Source: Bacteroidales bacterium (GTDB lineage: Bacteria > Bacteroidota > Bacteroidia > Bacteroidales > WCHB1-69). Taken from it: 64,000 nucleotides of DNA. The notes under the pieces were generated by a model. The model saw nothing but the letters and a program-made list of their open reading frames with translations. It was not told the DNA's origin and did not search any database. The stretch covers positions 1 through 64,000 of the forward strand of contig JAKSMG010000011.1 in the NCBI GenBank assembly GCA_024400755.1, written 5' to 3'. Position numbers and translations under genes: made by a program. Below are positions 28,547-37,372 of the stretch, in pieces. The first letter of the stretch is position 1. The number at the start of each line of letters is the position of its first letter.

Positions 28547-28933
28547 ATGGAAGTAATCAATACAATCGGTAGAAGAAAAACCGCCGTTGCCCGTATCTAT
28601 ATGAAAAAAGGTAGTGGCAACATCACGATTAACAAACGTGACTATAAAGAATATTTTCAGTTGGCAACCCTGCAATATGTAGTTACCCAACCATTGGCAA
28701 TCGCCCAGGTAGAAGGTGAATACGACATTAAGGTTAACCTTGACGGTGGTGGTATGACCGGTCAGGCAGAAGCCCTTCGCCTCGCTATCTCACGCGCTCT
28801 TTGCGAAGTTAATCCAGAATTTCGTCCTGCCCTCAAGTCAAAAGGCCTCTTAAGAAGAGATCCTCGTATGGTAGAACGTAAGAAACCTGGTCAGCCAAAA
28901 GCTCGTAGAAGATTCCAGTTCAGCAAACGTTAA
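28547..28933 (+). CDS. rpsI: 30S ribosomal protein S9
   Basis: 128 residues. It starts with the typical TIGRRKTAVARIYMKKGSG and ends in the basic tail RRFQFSKR that reaches the P-site tRNA. Second gene of the rplM operon. Confidence 0.98.
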   Translation: MEVINTIGRRKTAVARIYMKKGSGNITINKRDYKEYFQLATLQYVVTQPLAIAQVEGEYDIKVNLDGGGMTGQAEALRLAISRALCEVNPEFRPALKSKGLLRRDPRMVERKKPGQPKARRRFQFSKR

Positions 28934-28974
28934 TATATTATACAATATATATTATGCGCTTAGTTTAGTATCGA

Positions 28975-29010
28975 AATTGCGAAGACTTCGAAAGGAACTA
29001 CTCCGCAATT
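28975..29010 (+). promoter_or_regulatory. Stem-loop in the rpsB leader
   Basis: AATTGCG (28975-28981) pairs with CGCAATT (29004-29010), enclosing the palindrome CGAAGACTTCG's right part and an A/C-rich loop, 43 bases before the rpsB ATG. rpsB leaders are known autoregulation sites in enterobacteria; any such role here is inference. Confidence 0.4.
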
Positions 29011-29053
29011 GATTATTAATCAAAACGAAAGTAAACAATTAACAACAAAAAAA

Positions 29054-29962
29054 ATGGCAAATTTAAAATTTGAAGATTTATTAGAAGCAGGTTGTCACTT
29101 TGGACACCTCAGAAGAAAATGGAACCCAGCAATGGCCCAATATATTTTTATGGAGAAAAACGGTATCCATATTATCGACCTCTATAAAACTATGGACAAA
29201 TTGGAAGAGGCTTGCGCCGCTGCCAAACAAATTGCTAAATCCGGCCGTAAGATCTTATTTGTGGCTACCAAAAAACAAGCCAAGGACACCGTTGCCGAAA
29301 TCGTTAAAGGCGTTAACATGCCTTACGTTACTGAACGTTGGCCTGGTGGTATGCTCACCAACTTCTTCACCATCCGCAAAGCCGTGAAAAAAATGGGTGA
29401 CATCGACAAATTGATGGCAAGTGACCAATTCAAGAGCATTTCGAAGCGCGAACAACTGCAAATCACTCGTGAAAGAGCTAAAATGGAAAAGAACCTTGGT
29501 TCTATCGCCGACCTTTCTCGCCTTCCCGCAGCTGTTTTCATCGTTGACGTTCTCAAAGAACACATCGCCGTTGCTGAAGCTCGCAGATTGAACATCAACA
29601 CTTTCGCTATCGTTGACACCAACTCTAATCCTAACCTCATCGACTTCCCAATCCCAGCTAACGATGATGCTTCTAAGTCTATTTCTGTTATCGTAAAGGC
29701 CATCTGCGACGCTATCGCTGAAGGTTTGAACGAAAGAAAAATGGATAAAGACAACCAAGACGTCGAAGAAGAAGACGAAGACGTAAGAGTAGCCGAAGCT
29801 GCCAACGAAGAAGATGATGATGAAGAAAAGAAGGAAGACACTAAAAACGTCGTTAAAAAGGTTAAAGCCGTTGCCGAAGACGAAGCTTCTGACGATGACA
29901 AGCCAAAAAGAAAAAGAACTACCGGCGTAAAGAAAGTGGGTACCAACAAAGCTTCTAATTAA
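29054..29962 (+). CDS. rpsB: 30S ribosomal protein S2 with long charged C-terminal tail
   Basis: 302 residues from the ATG at 29054 (MANLKFEDLLEAGCHFGHLR); an in-frame ATT-type start at 29009 is unlikely. The S2 core ends near residue 230 (SISVIVKAICDAIAEG). The remaining 70 residues are an acidic then lysine-rich tail (EEEDEDV, EEDDDEEKKED, KPKRKRTT). S2 is usually 230-280 residues, so the tail is long. Followed by tsf after 30 bases, the usual rpsB-tsf pair. Confidence 0.96.
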   Translation: MANLKFEDLLEAGCHFGHLRRKWNPAMAQYIFMEKNGIHIIDLYKTMDKLEEACAAAKQIAKSGRKILFVATKKQAKDTVAEIVKGVNMPYVTERWPGGMLTNFFTIRKAVKKMGDIDKLMASDQFKSISKREQLQITRERAKMEKNLGSIADLSRLPAAVFIVDVLKEHIAVAEARRLNINTFAIVDTNSNPNLIDFPIPANDDASKSISVIVKAICDAIAEGLNERKMDKDNQDVEEEDEDVRVAEAANEEDDDEEKKEDTKNVVKKVKAVAEDEASDDDKPKRKRTTGVKKVGTNKASN

Positions 29963-29992
29963 TTTAGTATAAACATTTAAAATTGTAATATT

Positions 29993-30991
29993 ATGGCTAT
30001 TACAGCTGCTGAAGTAAACAAACTCAGACAAGAAACCGGCGCTGGCATGATGGACTGCAAAAATGCTCTCGTTGAAGCCAACGGCGATTACGAACAAGCT
30101 ATCGATATTTTAAGAAAAAAAGGCCAAAAAGTAGCAGCAAAACGTGCTGACCGTGCTTCTAATGAAGGTCGTGCCATTGCTAAGGTTAACGCCGACAGTA
30201 CTTTTGGTGCCGTTATCGTGGTTAGCTGCGAAACCGACTTCGTTGGCAAAAATGCCGACTTCATCGCCTTCGCTGAAAAGATCATCGATGCCGCCATGGC
30301 CGCTAAAGTTAAAACTCGCGATGAATTGATGGAACTGCCTATCGAAGGCCGCAAAGTTTCCGAATTATTGCTTGATATGACAGGAAAGACTGGTGAAAAA
30401 GTGGAACTTCCCGCTTACAACACCATCGAAGCTCCCTGTGTTGCTTTCTACAACCACAATGGCAACCGCTTGGCTGCCATCGCAGGATTCAATATGGAAG
30501 GTGAAAAGGTTGTTGAAGCCGGTCACACCATCGCTATGCAGATTTCAGCTATGAATCCTATGGCTGTTGACGAAAACGGACTTTCTCAAGAAGTTAAAGA
30601 CCACGAATTGGAAATCGGTAAAGAAAAAACCGTTACCGAATTGATTCAAAAAGCCGTTGAAGTTGCTTTGAAGAAAGCTAACATCAATCCTAACCTCGTG
30701 GATTCTGACGACCATATCGCTTCCAACATCACCAAGGGTTGGTTGACCGAAGAAGAAGCCAACAAGGCTCGTGAAATCAAAGCCACTGTTGCCGAAGAAA
30801 AAGCTCAAAATATCGACAATAAGATGGTTGAAAATATCGCCAAAGGTCGTTTGAACAAGTTCGTCAAAGAAAACACGTTGCTTGGTCAAGAATTTATTAT
30901 GGATGGTAAATTAACCGTTGCCGACTATATGAAACAAATCGACGGTAATCTCAAATGCACCGGTTTCTGCCGCGTACAATTGGGTGCCTAA
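29993..30991 (+). CDS. tsf: Elongation factor Ts
   Basis: 332 residues; EF-Ts is the guanine-nucleotide exchange factor for EF-Tu. The N-terminal UBA-like segment LRQETGAGMMDCKNALVEAN and the EF-Tu-contacting TDFVGKN motif (SCETDFVGKNADF) are intact. It is longer than E. coli EF-Ts (283), mainly in the C-terminal half. The operon ends in a strong terminator 22 bases later. Confidence 0.98.
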   Translation: MAITAAEVNKLRQETGAGMMDCKNALVEANGDYEQAIDILRKKGQKVAAKRADRASNEGRAIAKVNADSTFGAVIVVSCETDFVGKNADFIAFAEKIIDAAMAAKVKTRDELMELPIEGRKVSELLLDMTGKTGEKVELPAYNTIEAPCVAFYNHNGNRLAAIAGFNMEGEKVVEAGHTIAMQISAMNPMAVDENGLSQEVKDHELEIGKEKTVTELIQKAVEVALKKANINPNLVDSDDHIASNITKGWLTEEEANKAREIKATVAEEKAQNIDNKMVENIAKGRLNKFVKENTLLGQEFIMDGKLTVADYMKQIDGNLKCTGFCRVQLGA

Positions 30992-31013
30992 TTAGGTTTC
31001 ATTTCTTGATACA

Positions 31014-31048
31014 AAAGAGGATGTCTAACGACATCCTCTTTTTTTTTC
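31014..31048 (+). terminator. Rho-independent terminator of rpsB-tsf
   Basis: AGAGGATGTC and GACATCCTCT form a perfect stem around TAAC, followed by nine T. Confidence 0.95.
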
Positions 31049-31559
31049 GCCATTATCTCGATTAGTCTTGTATAAAGTACTTTATTTCTCAATCTCTTAA
31101 TTAAAACCTGCGGTAGCAATTGGAGCGAACACGGAGCGACAGCGGCTGACACAATAGCGAAATTTTTAGTGAACCGCAGCAACCACCCCGGCCTGCGGCC
31201 ACCCCTCCTTTTAAGGAGGGGAATTTTTTGCGTGGCTGCCACCAAGCGAAGTAAAGCGGAAAGTGCGACCCGAGCGCAGCGAGGGGACCGCCCAAATCAT
31301 CAAAATCCACCCCAAATAATATGCTTTGGTCTTGTAAGAGATTCCGCCTCTGCTTCGCATCGGCGGAATGGTGATGAGTCATTGAGCAAGAAGTGGCGAC
31401 GACGGAAAACAACTGCGATTTAGTTCGGACGCTTTGTCGCCGCAAACATCTCAACAAGATTAAACGGAATAATTCAGATAATTTTTAATTGACGACCTTA
31501 ACAAAAGAAATTTTTATTAATATTGCAAAATGATTATTATGCAGTAAAATATAAAGACT
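31049..31559. other. Gene-free repeat island between tsf and the CAP-like gene
   Basis: About 510 bases. It holds an end-like sequence TTATCTCGATTAGTCTTGT (31053-31071, 16 of 19 identical to the left end of the element at 1740), a GC-rich block with the palindrome CCCCTCCTTTTAAGGAGGGG (31193-31212), and a second copy of the MITE-like core (31318-31472). Short open frames here fall in the repeats and look spurious. Confidence 0.65.
31318..31472. repeat. MITE-like element, copy B
   Basis: Shares GTCTTGTAA, GAGATTCCG, GCATCGGCGGAATGG, AGCAAGAAGTGGCG and the right end ACAAGATTAAACGGAATAA (31454-31472) with copy A at 1740-2049, in the same order, but lacks about 140 internal bases. Its left end is degenerate; the better left end lies at 31053-31071, so the element may span 31053-31472 with an insertion. 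Confidence 0.6.
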
Positions 31560-34013
31560 ATGATAAAGAAAATATTCCTTTCGTTTTTCGTCATTTTATT
31601 ATCAATCAGCAATTTGGCATATTGCCAAGTAGAAAATCCATATTTGGATTTCAATCCGGAAAAATTGAAAACGCAAAAAGAATACACCAAAAATTTCAAT
31701 CCCGGCAACTTTAAAAGCAATGTCCTTTACAATTGTATGATTGATATGATCAATCTGGCTCGCGAAGAATATTCTTTCGTCGAACCCCTCAAAACCGACA
31801 AGAGCATGGACGAATGTGCCCAGATGCAAGCGGACTATCAAGCCCTCAAAGACGAAAAAGGCGTTCTGAACGAACCACCCTACCGCACGACTTTCTTCCG
31901 CCTGAAAAAATACGGTCTCACCTATCACGCCATCGAATTGGTCTCCAAAGCCAAGGCCACGATGGGAACGCAAGAATACAGCTATTACGACCTCTGTTTC
32001 GAATTAATCAAGCCCATCCTCAAAAATATCAAGACAGCCAAGCAACTGTTAGACAAACAATACACTTACGTTGGTTTTGGCTATGAAACCGACGAATATA
32101 TGAAAAGTATGTACATTTCTTTGATCTTGGGCAACGACTTATCCTTTAATCCCGACGCACCAGACCCAATGGCCAAGGATGTTCCTTTTTCAAAAAACAA
32201 AAACGGAATGACCTATTACGATGAAAAGGTTTGCAACAAGTGCGCTTCCGACAAGAACCTCGAAGTCCTCTCCGACTATATCCAGGTGAAGGACAACGAA
32301 GTCTTTATCAATTGCGGTGACCACAAGGCCCTGAAAAGATTAATCGGCAAAGAAGGCGACGCCATCGTTTTGGACTTTGTTCAACACAGCCAATATGACT
32401 GCGAGGGCAATACCATCGACAATGACAGAATTAACCGTGGATTTATTTCAAAACCGATACTTTTTGAAAAGATGCTGGCCGACAACACCATCAAGGACAA
32501 AAAATCGACCAAGCTTTATGCCAAGATTGCGGACGTGCCCGAATTAATTGAAGACAATGCCGATTTCGACATCAATATTATCGTTCTGAAAGAAGAAAAA
32601 TACGCTTGCCGAACGATTATCAAAAAAGCTATCGAGTGCAAAAAAGCCGATTACAAAGCCAAAATCAACTACAAGCCCGACTACGAAACAATGAAAGGCA
32701 CCGGCGACTGGGTTGCCTCTGCCGAGGAAGGAACCCACTCCTGCAAATTTGCCCTTATCGATAAAAAACTGACTTATACCTGGGCCGACTTGGATTCAAG
32801 CATTCAAGCCATTGACGCCCCCGCCTACCATATCAACAGCATCGACATTATTGCGCAAAATTCCATCAACTACAGCACGGACAAAACGCAAAACGGCAAT
32901 ATGAAAAAACGTGCCGAAAGCATCAAGAAAGCACTTGAGCAACAATATCCCGGCATCACGGTCAATATTACCTACAGCGACGGTTGGGAAGATTTCAAGC
33001 ACGACGTGAACAAGCATCCCGACTACTATGACCTGACGCTTTACTCCAAAGCCGAAGCCATTCAAAGTCTCAAGGCCAACAACAATGAGATTGCCAAAGC
33101 ACTGGAAAAAGACTACCTTTCCAAGCACAGATACATCAAACTGGTGCTGCACGTGACTTACGACATCGCCGGCGAACAGGAACAAGCCTTTACCGTTTGG
33201 AAATTTAACAAGGCAATGGCCAAGAAAAACTATAAATTGGCCACTTCCATCGAAAACTATATGATTAAAAAGGTGGAAGCCAACGAATATGCCTTGGAAA
33301 CCGTGAAAAAAATCAAAATTCCCGCCAACAAAGACTACCAGCAACTGTTAAACAACAAATTGTATATGCAGTATTTCCTTGCGTCCAATCTCAGCGACGA
33401 CCTGGTGGCACAAATGGAGAAAGTGGCGGCCTACGAGCCCACCAACCCCATCGTGATGTATAATGTCGTTGTGGGAAAAGTTTGCCAAACACCCATCAGT
33501 TCATTGGCAGACATCACCAAGACGCAAGCCGAAATCGACAAACTTTACGCCTGCCCCACCCTTTCCAAAGAAGACATCAACAACCTCAACCTGGAATATC
33601 AATTTAAGATTATAGACTATATCAACGACAATCCAAGCACGGCGGAAGGCGCGATGGTTTACAATGCCACCTTTGATAAAATCAAGACCATCACCAATAA
33701 AAAATTGGAAAATTGGCAGAACGCATACAAATTGGCTTCGTATTTTGTCAAGAACCACGATTACCAATATGCCTTAAGCATTATGGAGCCATTTTTGAGT
33801 GACGAAAGCATCTCCAACGATTTTCTATTCTCGTATATCAGCATTGCCGCACACCGCGAAGAAAGCTATATGAGCAGTTTCTTCACCAATGCGGTTAAAA
33901 TGGCCAATGATCGTGCCGCGGCTCGTTTGTGCGGTTTATTCGACAAGCTGCCCATCTGTGTTTTTGACAATGTTGAAGTGAAGAAATTAATCTGCAAATC
34001 CTGCGGAAGATAA
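31560..34013 (+). CDS. Large secreted protein with CAP/SCP-like N-terminal region
   Basis: 817 residues with a signal peptide (IFLSFFVILLSISNLAYCQ). Residues about 55-190 (MIDMINLAREEYSFVEPL ... YTYVGFGYETDEYMKSMYISL) have the layout of a CAP/SCP fold, though the histidines typical of CAP are not obvious. A central segment near residue 430 (SIDIIAQNSINYSTDK then KKRAESIKKALEQ) faintly recalls an OmpA-like domain. The C-terminal third is helical, with a CxxC near each of residues 222 and 814 (CNKCASDK, CKSCGR). Function unknown. It is 30 bases before the rluD-type gene. Confidence 0.6.
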   Translation: MIKKIFLSFFVILLSISNLAYCQVENPYLDFNPEKLKTQKEYTKNFNPGNFKSNVLYNCMIDMINLAREEYSFVEPLKTDKSMDECAQMQADYQALKDEKGVLNEPPYRTTFFRLKKYGLTYHAIELVSKAKATMGTQEYSYYDLCFELIKPILKNIKTAKQLLDKQYTYVGFGYETDEYMKSMYISLILGNDLSFNPDAPDPMAKDVPFSKNKNGMTYYDEKVCNKCASDKNLEVLSDYIQVKDNEVFINCGDHKALKRLIGKEGDAIVLDFVQHSQYDCEGNTIDNDRINRGFISKPILFEKMLADNTIKDKKSTKLYAKIADVPELIEDNADFDINIIVLKEEKYACRTIIKKAIECKKADYKAKINYKPDYETMKGTGDWVASAEEGTHSCKFALIDKKLTYTWADLDSSIQAIDAPAYHINSIDIIAQNSINYSTDKTQNGNMKKRAESIKKALEQQYPGITVNITYSDGWEDFKHDVNKHPDYYDLTLYSKAEAIQSLKANNNEIAKALEKDYLSKHRYIKLVLHVTYDIAGEQEQAFTVWKFNKAMAKKNYKLATSIENYMIKKVEANEYALETVKKIKIPANKDYQQLLNNKLYMQYFLASNLSDDLVAQMEKVAAYEPTNPIVMYNVVVGKVCQTPISSLADITKTQAEIDKLYACPTLSKEDINNLNLEYQFKIIDYINDNPSTAEGAMVYNATFDKIKTITNKKLENWQNAYKLASYFVKNHDYQYALSIMEPFLSDESISNDFLFSYISIAAHREESYMSSFFTNAVKMANDRAAARLCGLFDKLPICVFDNVEVKKLICKSCGR

Positions 34014-34043
34014 TATTATTACGCACTACTCGCATCAGCAACT

Positions 34044-35099
34044 ATGACCGAAGAAAAAATTTCCGCTGAAGAAAAGGACGAAAAAGACGAACTATACGAA
34101 CATTTTCGATTTACGGTAGATAAGGGTACTGAAATGCTGCGCATTGACAAGTACTTGATGAACCTGATTCCAAACACCTCGCGCAACAAGATTCAACAGG
34201 CGGCGAAAGCCAACTGCATCCTTGTCAACGGAAAAGCGGAGAAGCAAAACTACCGGGTTCATCCTTTGGATGTGATTTCCATTTTAATGCCGCAACCTTT
34301 GCGTGACATTGAAATCATTCCTGAAGATATTCCTTTAGACGTTCCATACGAAGATGACGATTTCCTCATTGTCAACAAGCAGCCGGGACTGGTTGTTCAC
34401 CCTGCCTACGGAAACTATACGGGAACATTAGTCAATGCGTTAACATACAGATTTTTAGGCAAAAAAGATACGGACGGCAACGACCAACGACCTTTGCTGG
34501 TACATCGTATTGACAAGAACACTTCCGGCATTATGATCGTGGCGAAAAACGAATTATCGCAAATGACCTTGGCCAAGCGTTTTTTCAATCACGACTTGGA
34601 ACGCAAATATTGGGCATTGGTTTGGGGCGATTTCAAGGAAGACGAAGGCACCATCGTCGGCAATGTGGGGCGTAATCCCAAAGACCGGCTGGTGATGACG
34701 GTTTTCCCCGAAGGCAGTGACCAGGGCAAGCACGCCGTTACCCATTGGAAAGTTATCGAACGCTTTGGCTATGTGACCTTAGTGGAATGTCAGTTGGAAA
34801 CCGGACGGACACACCAAATCAGGGTACACATGAAATACATCGGTCATCCGTTATTTAATGACGAAACCTACGGCGGCGACCAGATTTTGAAGGGAACCAC
34901 CTTCAGCAAATACAAGCAATTTATTGAAAACTGTTTCCGGTTGATGCCGCGACAAGCCTTACACGCGAAATCTTTAGGCATCATCCATCCTTCGACAGGA
35001 AAGTATATGCTTTTTGATTCTGAATTGCCAGAAGACTTTTCCGCCGTCATTGAAAAATGGCGGAATTACGCCAAGCACAAGGAATTAGAGGAAGAATAA
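34044..35099 (+). CDS. rluD: RluA/RluD-family pseudouridine synthase
   Basis: 351 residues: N-terminal S4 RNA-binding domain (about 30-100, LRIDKYLMNLIPNTSRNKIQ) and a pseudouridine synthase domain with catalytic D157 in HRIDKNTSG and the later motif LETGRTHQIRVHM. Converts uridines to pseudouridine, most likely in 23S rRNA. The S4 domain favours RluD over RluA or TruC, but the exact target cannot be fixed from sequence. Confidence 0.9.
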   Translation: MTEEKISAEEKDEKDELYEHFRFTVDKGTEMLRIDKYLMNLIPNTSRNKIQQAAKANCILVNGKAEKQNYRVHPLDVISILMPQPLRDIEIIPEDIPLDVPYEDDDFLIVNKQPGLVVHPAYGNYTGTLVNALTYRFLGKKDTDGNDQRPLLVHRIDKNTSGIMIVAKNELSQMTLAKRFFNHDLERKYWALVWGDFKEDEGTIVGNVGRNPKDRLVMTVFPEGSDQGKHAVTHWKVIERFGYVTLVECQLETGRTHQIRVHMKYIGHPLFNDETYGGDQILKGTTFSKYKQFIENCFRLMPRQALHAKSLGIIHPSTGKYMLFDSELPEDFSAVIEKWRNYAKHKELEEE

Positions 35100-35146
35100 G
35101 CATTTTCACCCATCATCATTCAGACTTTATCGATTTATTATCAATC

Positions 35147-35611
35147 ATGGAAAAGACCAATGTCATGCGGATTTTGAGTCAAAAGGGCATCGAATTCACC
35201 CCACACGAATACGATGACACCATCACCGAAGGCGAAAAAATCGCAGAACTGCTCAACGAATCTCCAGAATCGGTATTTAAGACCTTGGTCACCGTTGCCA
35301 ACACGGGAGAACATTATGTATTTGTCATTCCTGTTTGCTGCACTCTTGACCTCAAAAAGGCCGCCTCGGCTGCTGGCGTGAAAAACATCGCCATGATCAA
35401 GCAAAAAGAGCTGCTTCCACTTACAGGTTACATCCACGGCGGCTGCTCCCCCATCGGCATGAAAAAGCCCTTTCCGACCTTTGTGGAAGAAAGCGCCACC
35501 CTATGCGACCGAATTTTCTTCAGTGCAGGGAAAGTCGGCTATCAGGTGGAAGTCGCCCCCGACCAACTCGTTGAGCTGATTGGTGCCAGCTATTGCGATT
35601 TGATAGGGTAA
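35147..35611 (+). CDS. ybaK: Cys-tRNA(Pro)/Cys-tRNA(Cys) deacylase, YbaK/EbsC type
   Basis: 154 residues from the ATG at 35147. Starts further upstream would overlap the preceding gene and lack family similarity. The protein has the YbaK fold: NVMRILSQKGIEFTPHEYD at the N-terminus, the conserved lysine in SVFKTLV, and GGCSPIGMKKPFPTFVE. It hydrolyses tRNA mischarged with cysteine. It probably shares a transcript with the pseudouridine synthase gene 47 bases upstream. Confidence 0.92.
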   Translation: MEKTNVMRILSQKGIEFTPHEYDDTITEGEKIAELLNESPESVFKTLVTVANTGEHYVFVIPVCCTLDLKKAASAAGVKNIAMIKQKELLPLTGYIHGGCSPIGMKKPFPTFVEESATLCDRIFFSAGKVGYQVEVAPDQLVELIGASYCDLIG

Positions 35612-35623
35612 GTCGCAAAAAAA

Positions 35624-36904
35624 CTAATCTTTCAGACTTCCAATCGGCACAACGATCACTCCGTCTACCGCACGACGGTAGGTATAGTCTCCTATGCCGG
35701 TGAGAACCATTAGGAACGACGGCTCTTTCATTCTTGTCGTGTCAATTTTATCGGCCATTTTTCGCAAAGTCTTAGCTCCTTCGTCTATGGGGATAGCACC
35801 ACCCAATTTAATCTCTACCAGCCCATAATTGCCATTATCCAAATGAATCACGGCATCACATTCCAACCCGTTTTTGTCACGATAATGATAAACCGTGCCG
35901 CCCAAGGCATCGGCATATACACGCAAATCGCGAATACAAAGTGTTTCAAAAAGCAAGCCGAAGGTATTCAGGTCATTTATCAAATCGGCCGGACCAAGTC
36001 CCAAGGCAGCCGTTGCGATGGATGGATCAATAAAATATTTTGTATCGGAGGTTCGAATTGCCGTTTGTGAACGAATATTAGGATTCCAGGCAATAGCATC
36101 TTCAACAACGAAAATCTTTTTCAGTGCCCGTATGTAGGAGTATATGGTATTTTTGCTCAGGGAGTCGCTTTCGTTGCTTTTAAGATCTTCCAAAATGGTT
36201 TGCACTCCAACCTGTGCTCCCTGATGACGGGCATACGACCGCATCAAACGTTTAGCCAATTCTGGGTCGCGTTTCACACCATCCACCCTTGATATATCTG
36301 AACTGACCACTGCTTCATAATATTCCTTTGCCTGCATAAGCGCAGACTTAGGATTGTTTTTCAGCACGGCCTTGGGCCATCCCCCTCGACAAGTGAGGTA
36401 TGCCAAACGGTCAAGATCTATATGGGCAAATCCGTCTAATATTTGTGAATGGTCAAATAGCTTTTTCAAGCTAACATCACCAGTTGAATCACCAGACTCC
36501 CACAAACTCATTGTACGAAGGCGCAACCAGGAAATACGACCCGTACCCGTATGAAAAATTTCATCCCGACTTGGAGGGACGGCAGAACCTGTCAACATAA
36601 ATTGACCGTCTTCACCGCGTTTATCAATTTCATTTCTTACCGCGTCCCAAAATTGCGGAGCCAGCTGCCATTCGTCAATAAGGCGTGGAGTGTCTCCGGA
36701 AAGCAACTTTTTAATATTGGTTTGAGCCATAGCCAGATTCTGCTGTTTCGTATCGGGATCCGCCATATAAAGTACGCTACCTGCGTGCTGACGAGCCAAT
36801 GTTGTCTTGCCGCAATATTTAGGACCTTCGATGAGCACAGCCCCCATAGCATCCAATTTATCCACCAAAATTTGGTCTGCGATTCGATTCAAATATTCAT
36901 TCAT
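35624..36904 (-). CDS. AAA ATPase with C-terminal DUF4143 domain
   Basis: 426 residues from the ATG at 36904; a TTG two codons upstream is less likely. The N-terminal ATPase has a Walker A GPKYCGKTT and Walker B-like RLIDEWQ, then a sensor region QFMLTGSA. The C-terminal DUF4143 domain ends in a nuclease-like block (GLECDAVIHLDNGNYGLVEIKLG) reminiscent of PD-(D/E)xK folds. Such proteins are frequent in accessory regions of anaerobes and their role is unclear. A -7 box lies 23 bases upstream; the gene is alone and convergent with ybaK. Confidence 0.9.
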   Translation of the reverse strand: MNEYLNRIADQILVDKLDAMGAVLIEGPKYCGKTTLARQHAGSVLYMADPDTKQQNLAMAQTNIKKLLSGDTPRLIDEWQLAPQFWDAVRNEIDKRGEDGQFMLTGSAVPPSRDEIFHTGTGRISWLRLRTMSLWESGDSTGDVSLKKLFDHSQILDGFAHIDLDRLAYLTCRGGWPKAVLKNNPKSALMQAKEYYEAVVSSDISRVDGVKRDPELAKRLMRSYARHQGAQVGVQTILEDLKSNESDSLSKNTIYSYIRALKKIFVVEDAIAWNPNIRSQTAIRTSDTKYFIDPSIATAALGLGPADLINDLNTFGLLFETLCIRDLRVYADALGGTVYHYRDKNGLECDAVIHLDNGNYGLVEIKLGGAIPIDEGAKTLRKMADKIDTTRMKEPSFLMVLTGIGDYTYRRAVDGVIVVPIGSLKD

Positions 36905-36927
36905 TTTCAATCATTATTTTCACGTTG

Positions 36928-36935
36928 CAAAAATA
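36928..36935 (-). promoter_or_regulatory. -7 box TATTTTTG for the DUF4143 ATPase
   Basis: TATTTTTG followed by C on the minus strand, 23 bases before the ATG at 36904; it excludes a much longer leader. Confidence 0.7.
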
Positions 36936-36969
36936 CACATATTTTTTTAATTTTCAACACTATAATAAT

Positions 36970-37015
36970 TTTTCATTGGTACACTTGGCTGGTTTTCATT
37001 GATACAGTTGGCGGA
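36970..37015. repeat. Tandem 23-bp direct repeat upstream of two promoters
   Basis: Two adjacent 23-base units, each starting TTTTCATTG and containing TACA/GTTGG, match at 19 of 23 positions. They lie between the minus-strand promoter of the ATPase gene and the plus-strand -7 boxes at 37050 and 37119, where a regulator binding site would sit. Confidence 0.55.
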
Positions 37016-37049
37016 TTTTTGAAATTAAAACGGACCAAATTATGTTTTT

Positions 37050-37057
37050 TAACTTTG
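37050..37057 (+). promoter_or_regulatory. -7 box TAACTTTG
   Basis: TAACTTTG followed by C, downstream of the tandem repeat and upstream of the structured RNA candidate. Confidence 0.55.
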
Positions 37058-37118
37058 CAAGTTGAATCTATATAGAAATCATTCTTTGTCCTCTGATTTA
37101 TAATTCAAAATTTTTATG

Positions 37119-37126
37119 TAAGTTTG
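37119..37126 (+). promoter_or_regulatory. -7 box TAAGTTTG
   Basis: TAAGTTTG followed by C, about 85 bases before the closing stem of the structured RNA candidate. Confidence 0.55.
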
Positions 37127-37211
37127 CAACCTAATTAAGTATTAACGAAAAATCAATCTATGATAGAATAAAAAAATATCATTACATATAAAAAAGCGTT
37201 AAGCTTTAGTC

Positions 37212-37328
37212 TTGTCTTTCGAAACTTAGGAACTTTCAAATGCTATCAAGAGCTAAAGAATAACGTCCGCGTGTTACGTGGACTTATTTTTATTTGATAG
37301 CAAGGTTTCCTAAGGCCTCGAAAGACAA
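37212..37328 (+). ncRNA. Structured RNA candidate, 6S-like architecture
   Basis: A closing stem TTGTCTTTCGA (37212-37222) / TCGAAAGACAA (37318-37328) continues through CTTAGGAA / TTCCTAAG and TGCTATCAA / TTGATAGCA to an internal bubble of about 15 unpaired bases on each side, capped by the hairpin GTCCGCG-TGTTA-CGTGGAC. A T-run at 37345-37351 could mark the 3' end. A long closing stem, central bubble and terminal hairpin is the 6S RNA plan; Bacteroidales-1 and 6S-Flavo are the Rfam families to test. The strand is assigned from the promoters and T-run. Confidence 0.6.
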
Positions 37329-37372
37329 ATAAAATGAGTTCACGTTTTTTTATTGTCTTTTAAACCAGATAA

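Noticed and set aside
29255-30097. 280-residue open frame opposite rpsB and the start of tsf
   Set aside because: Antisense to two ribosomal-operon genes; phenylalanine/valine-rich complement of their codons.
31101-31457. 118-residue open frame in the repeat island
   Set aside because: Covers the palindrome and MITE-like copy B; no homologous protein features.
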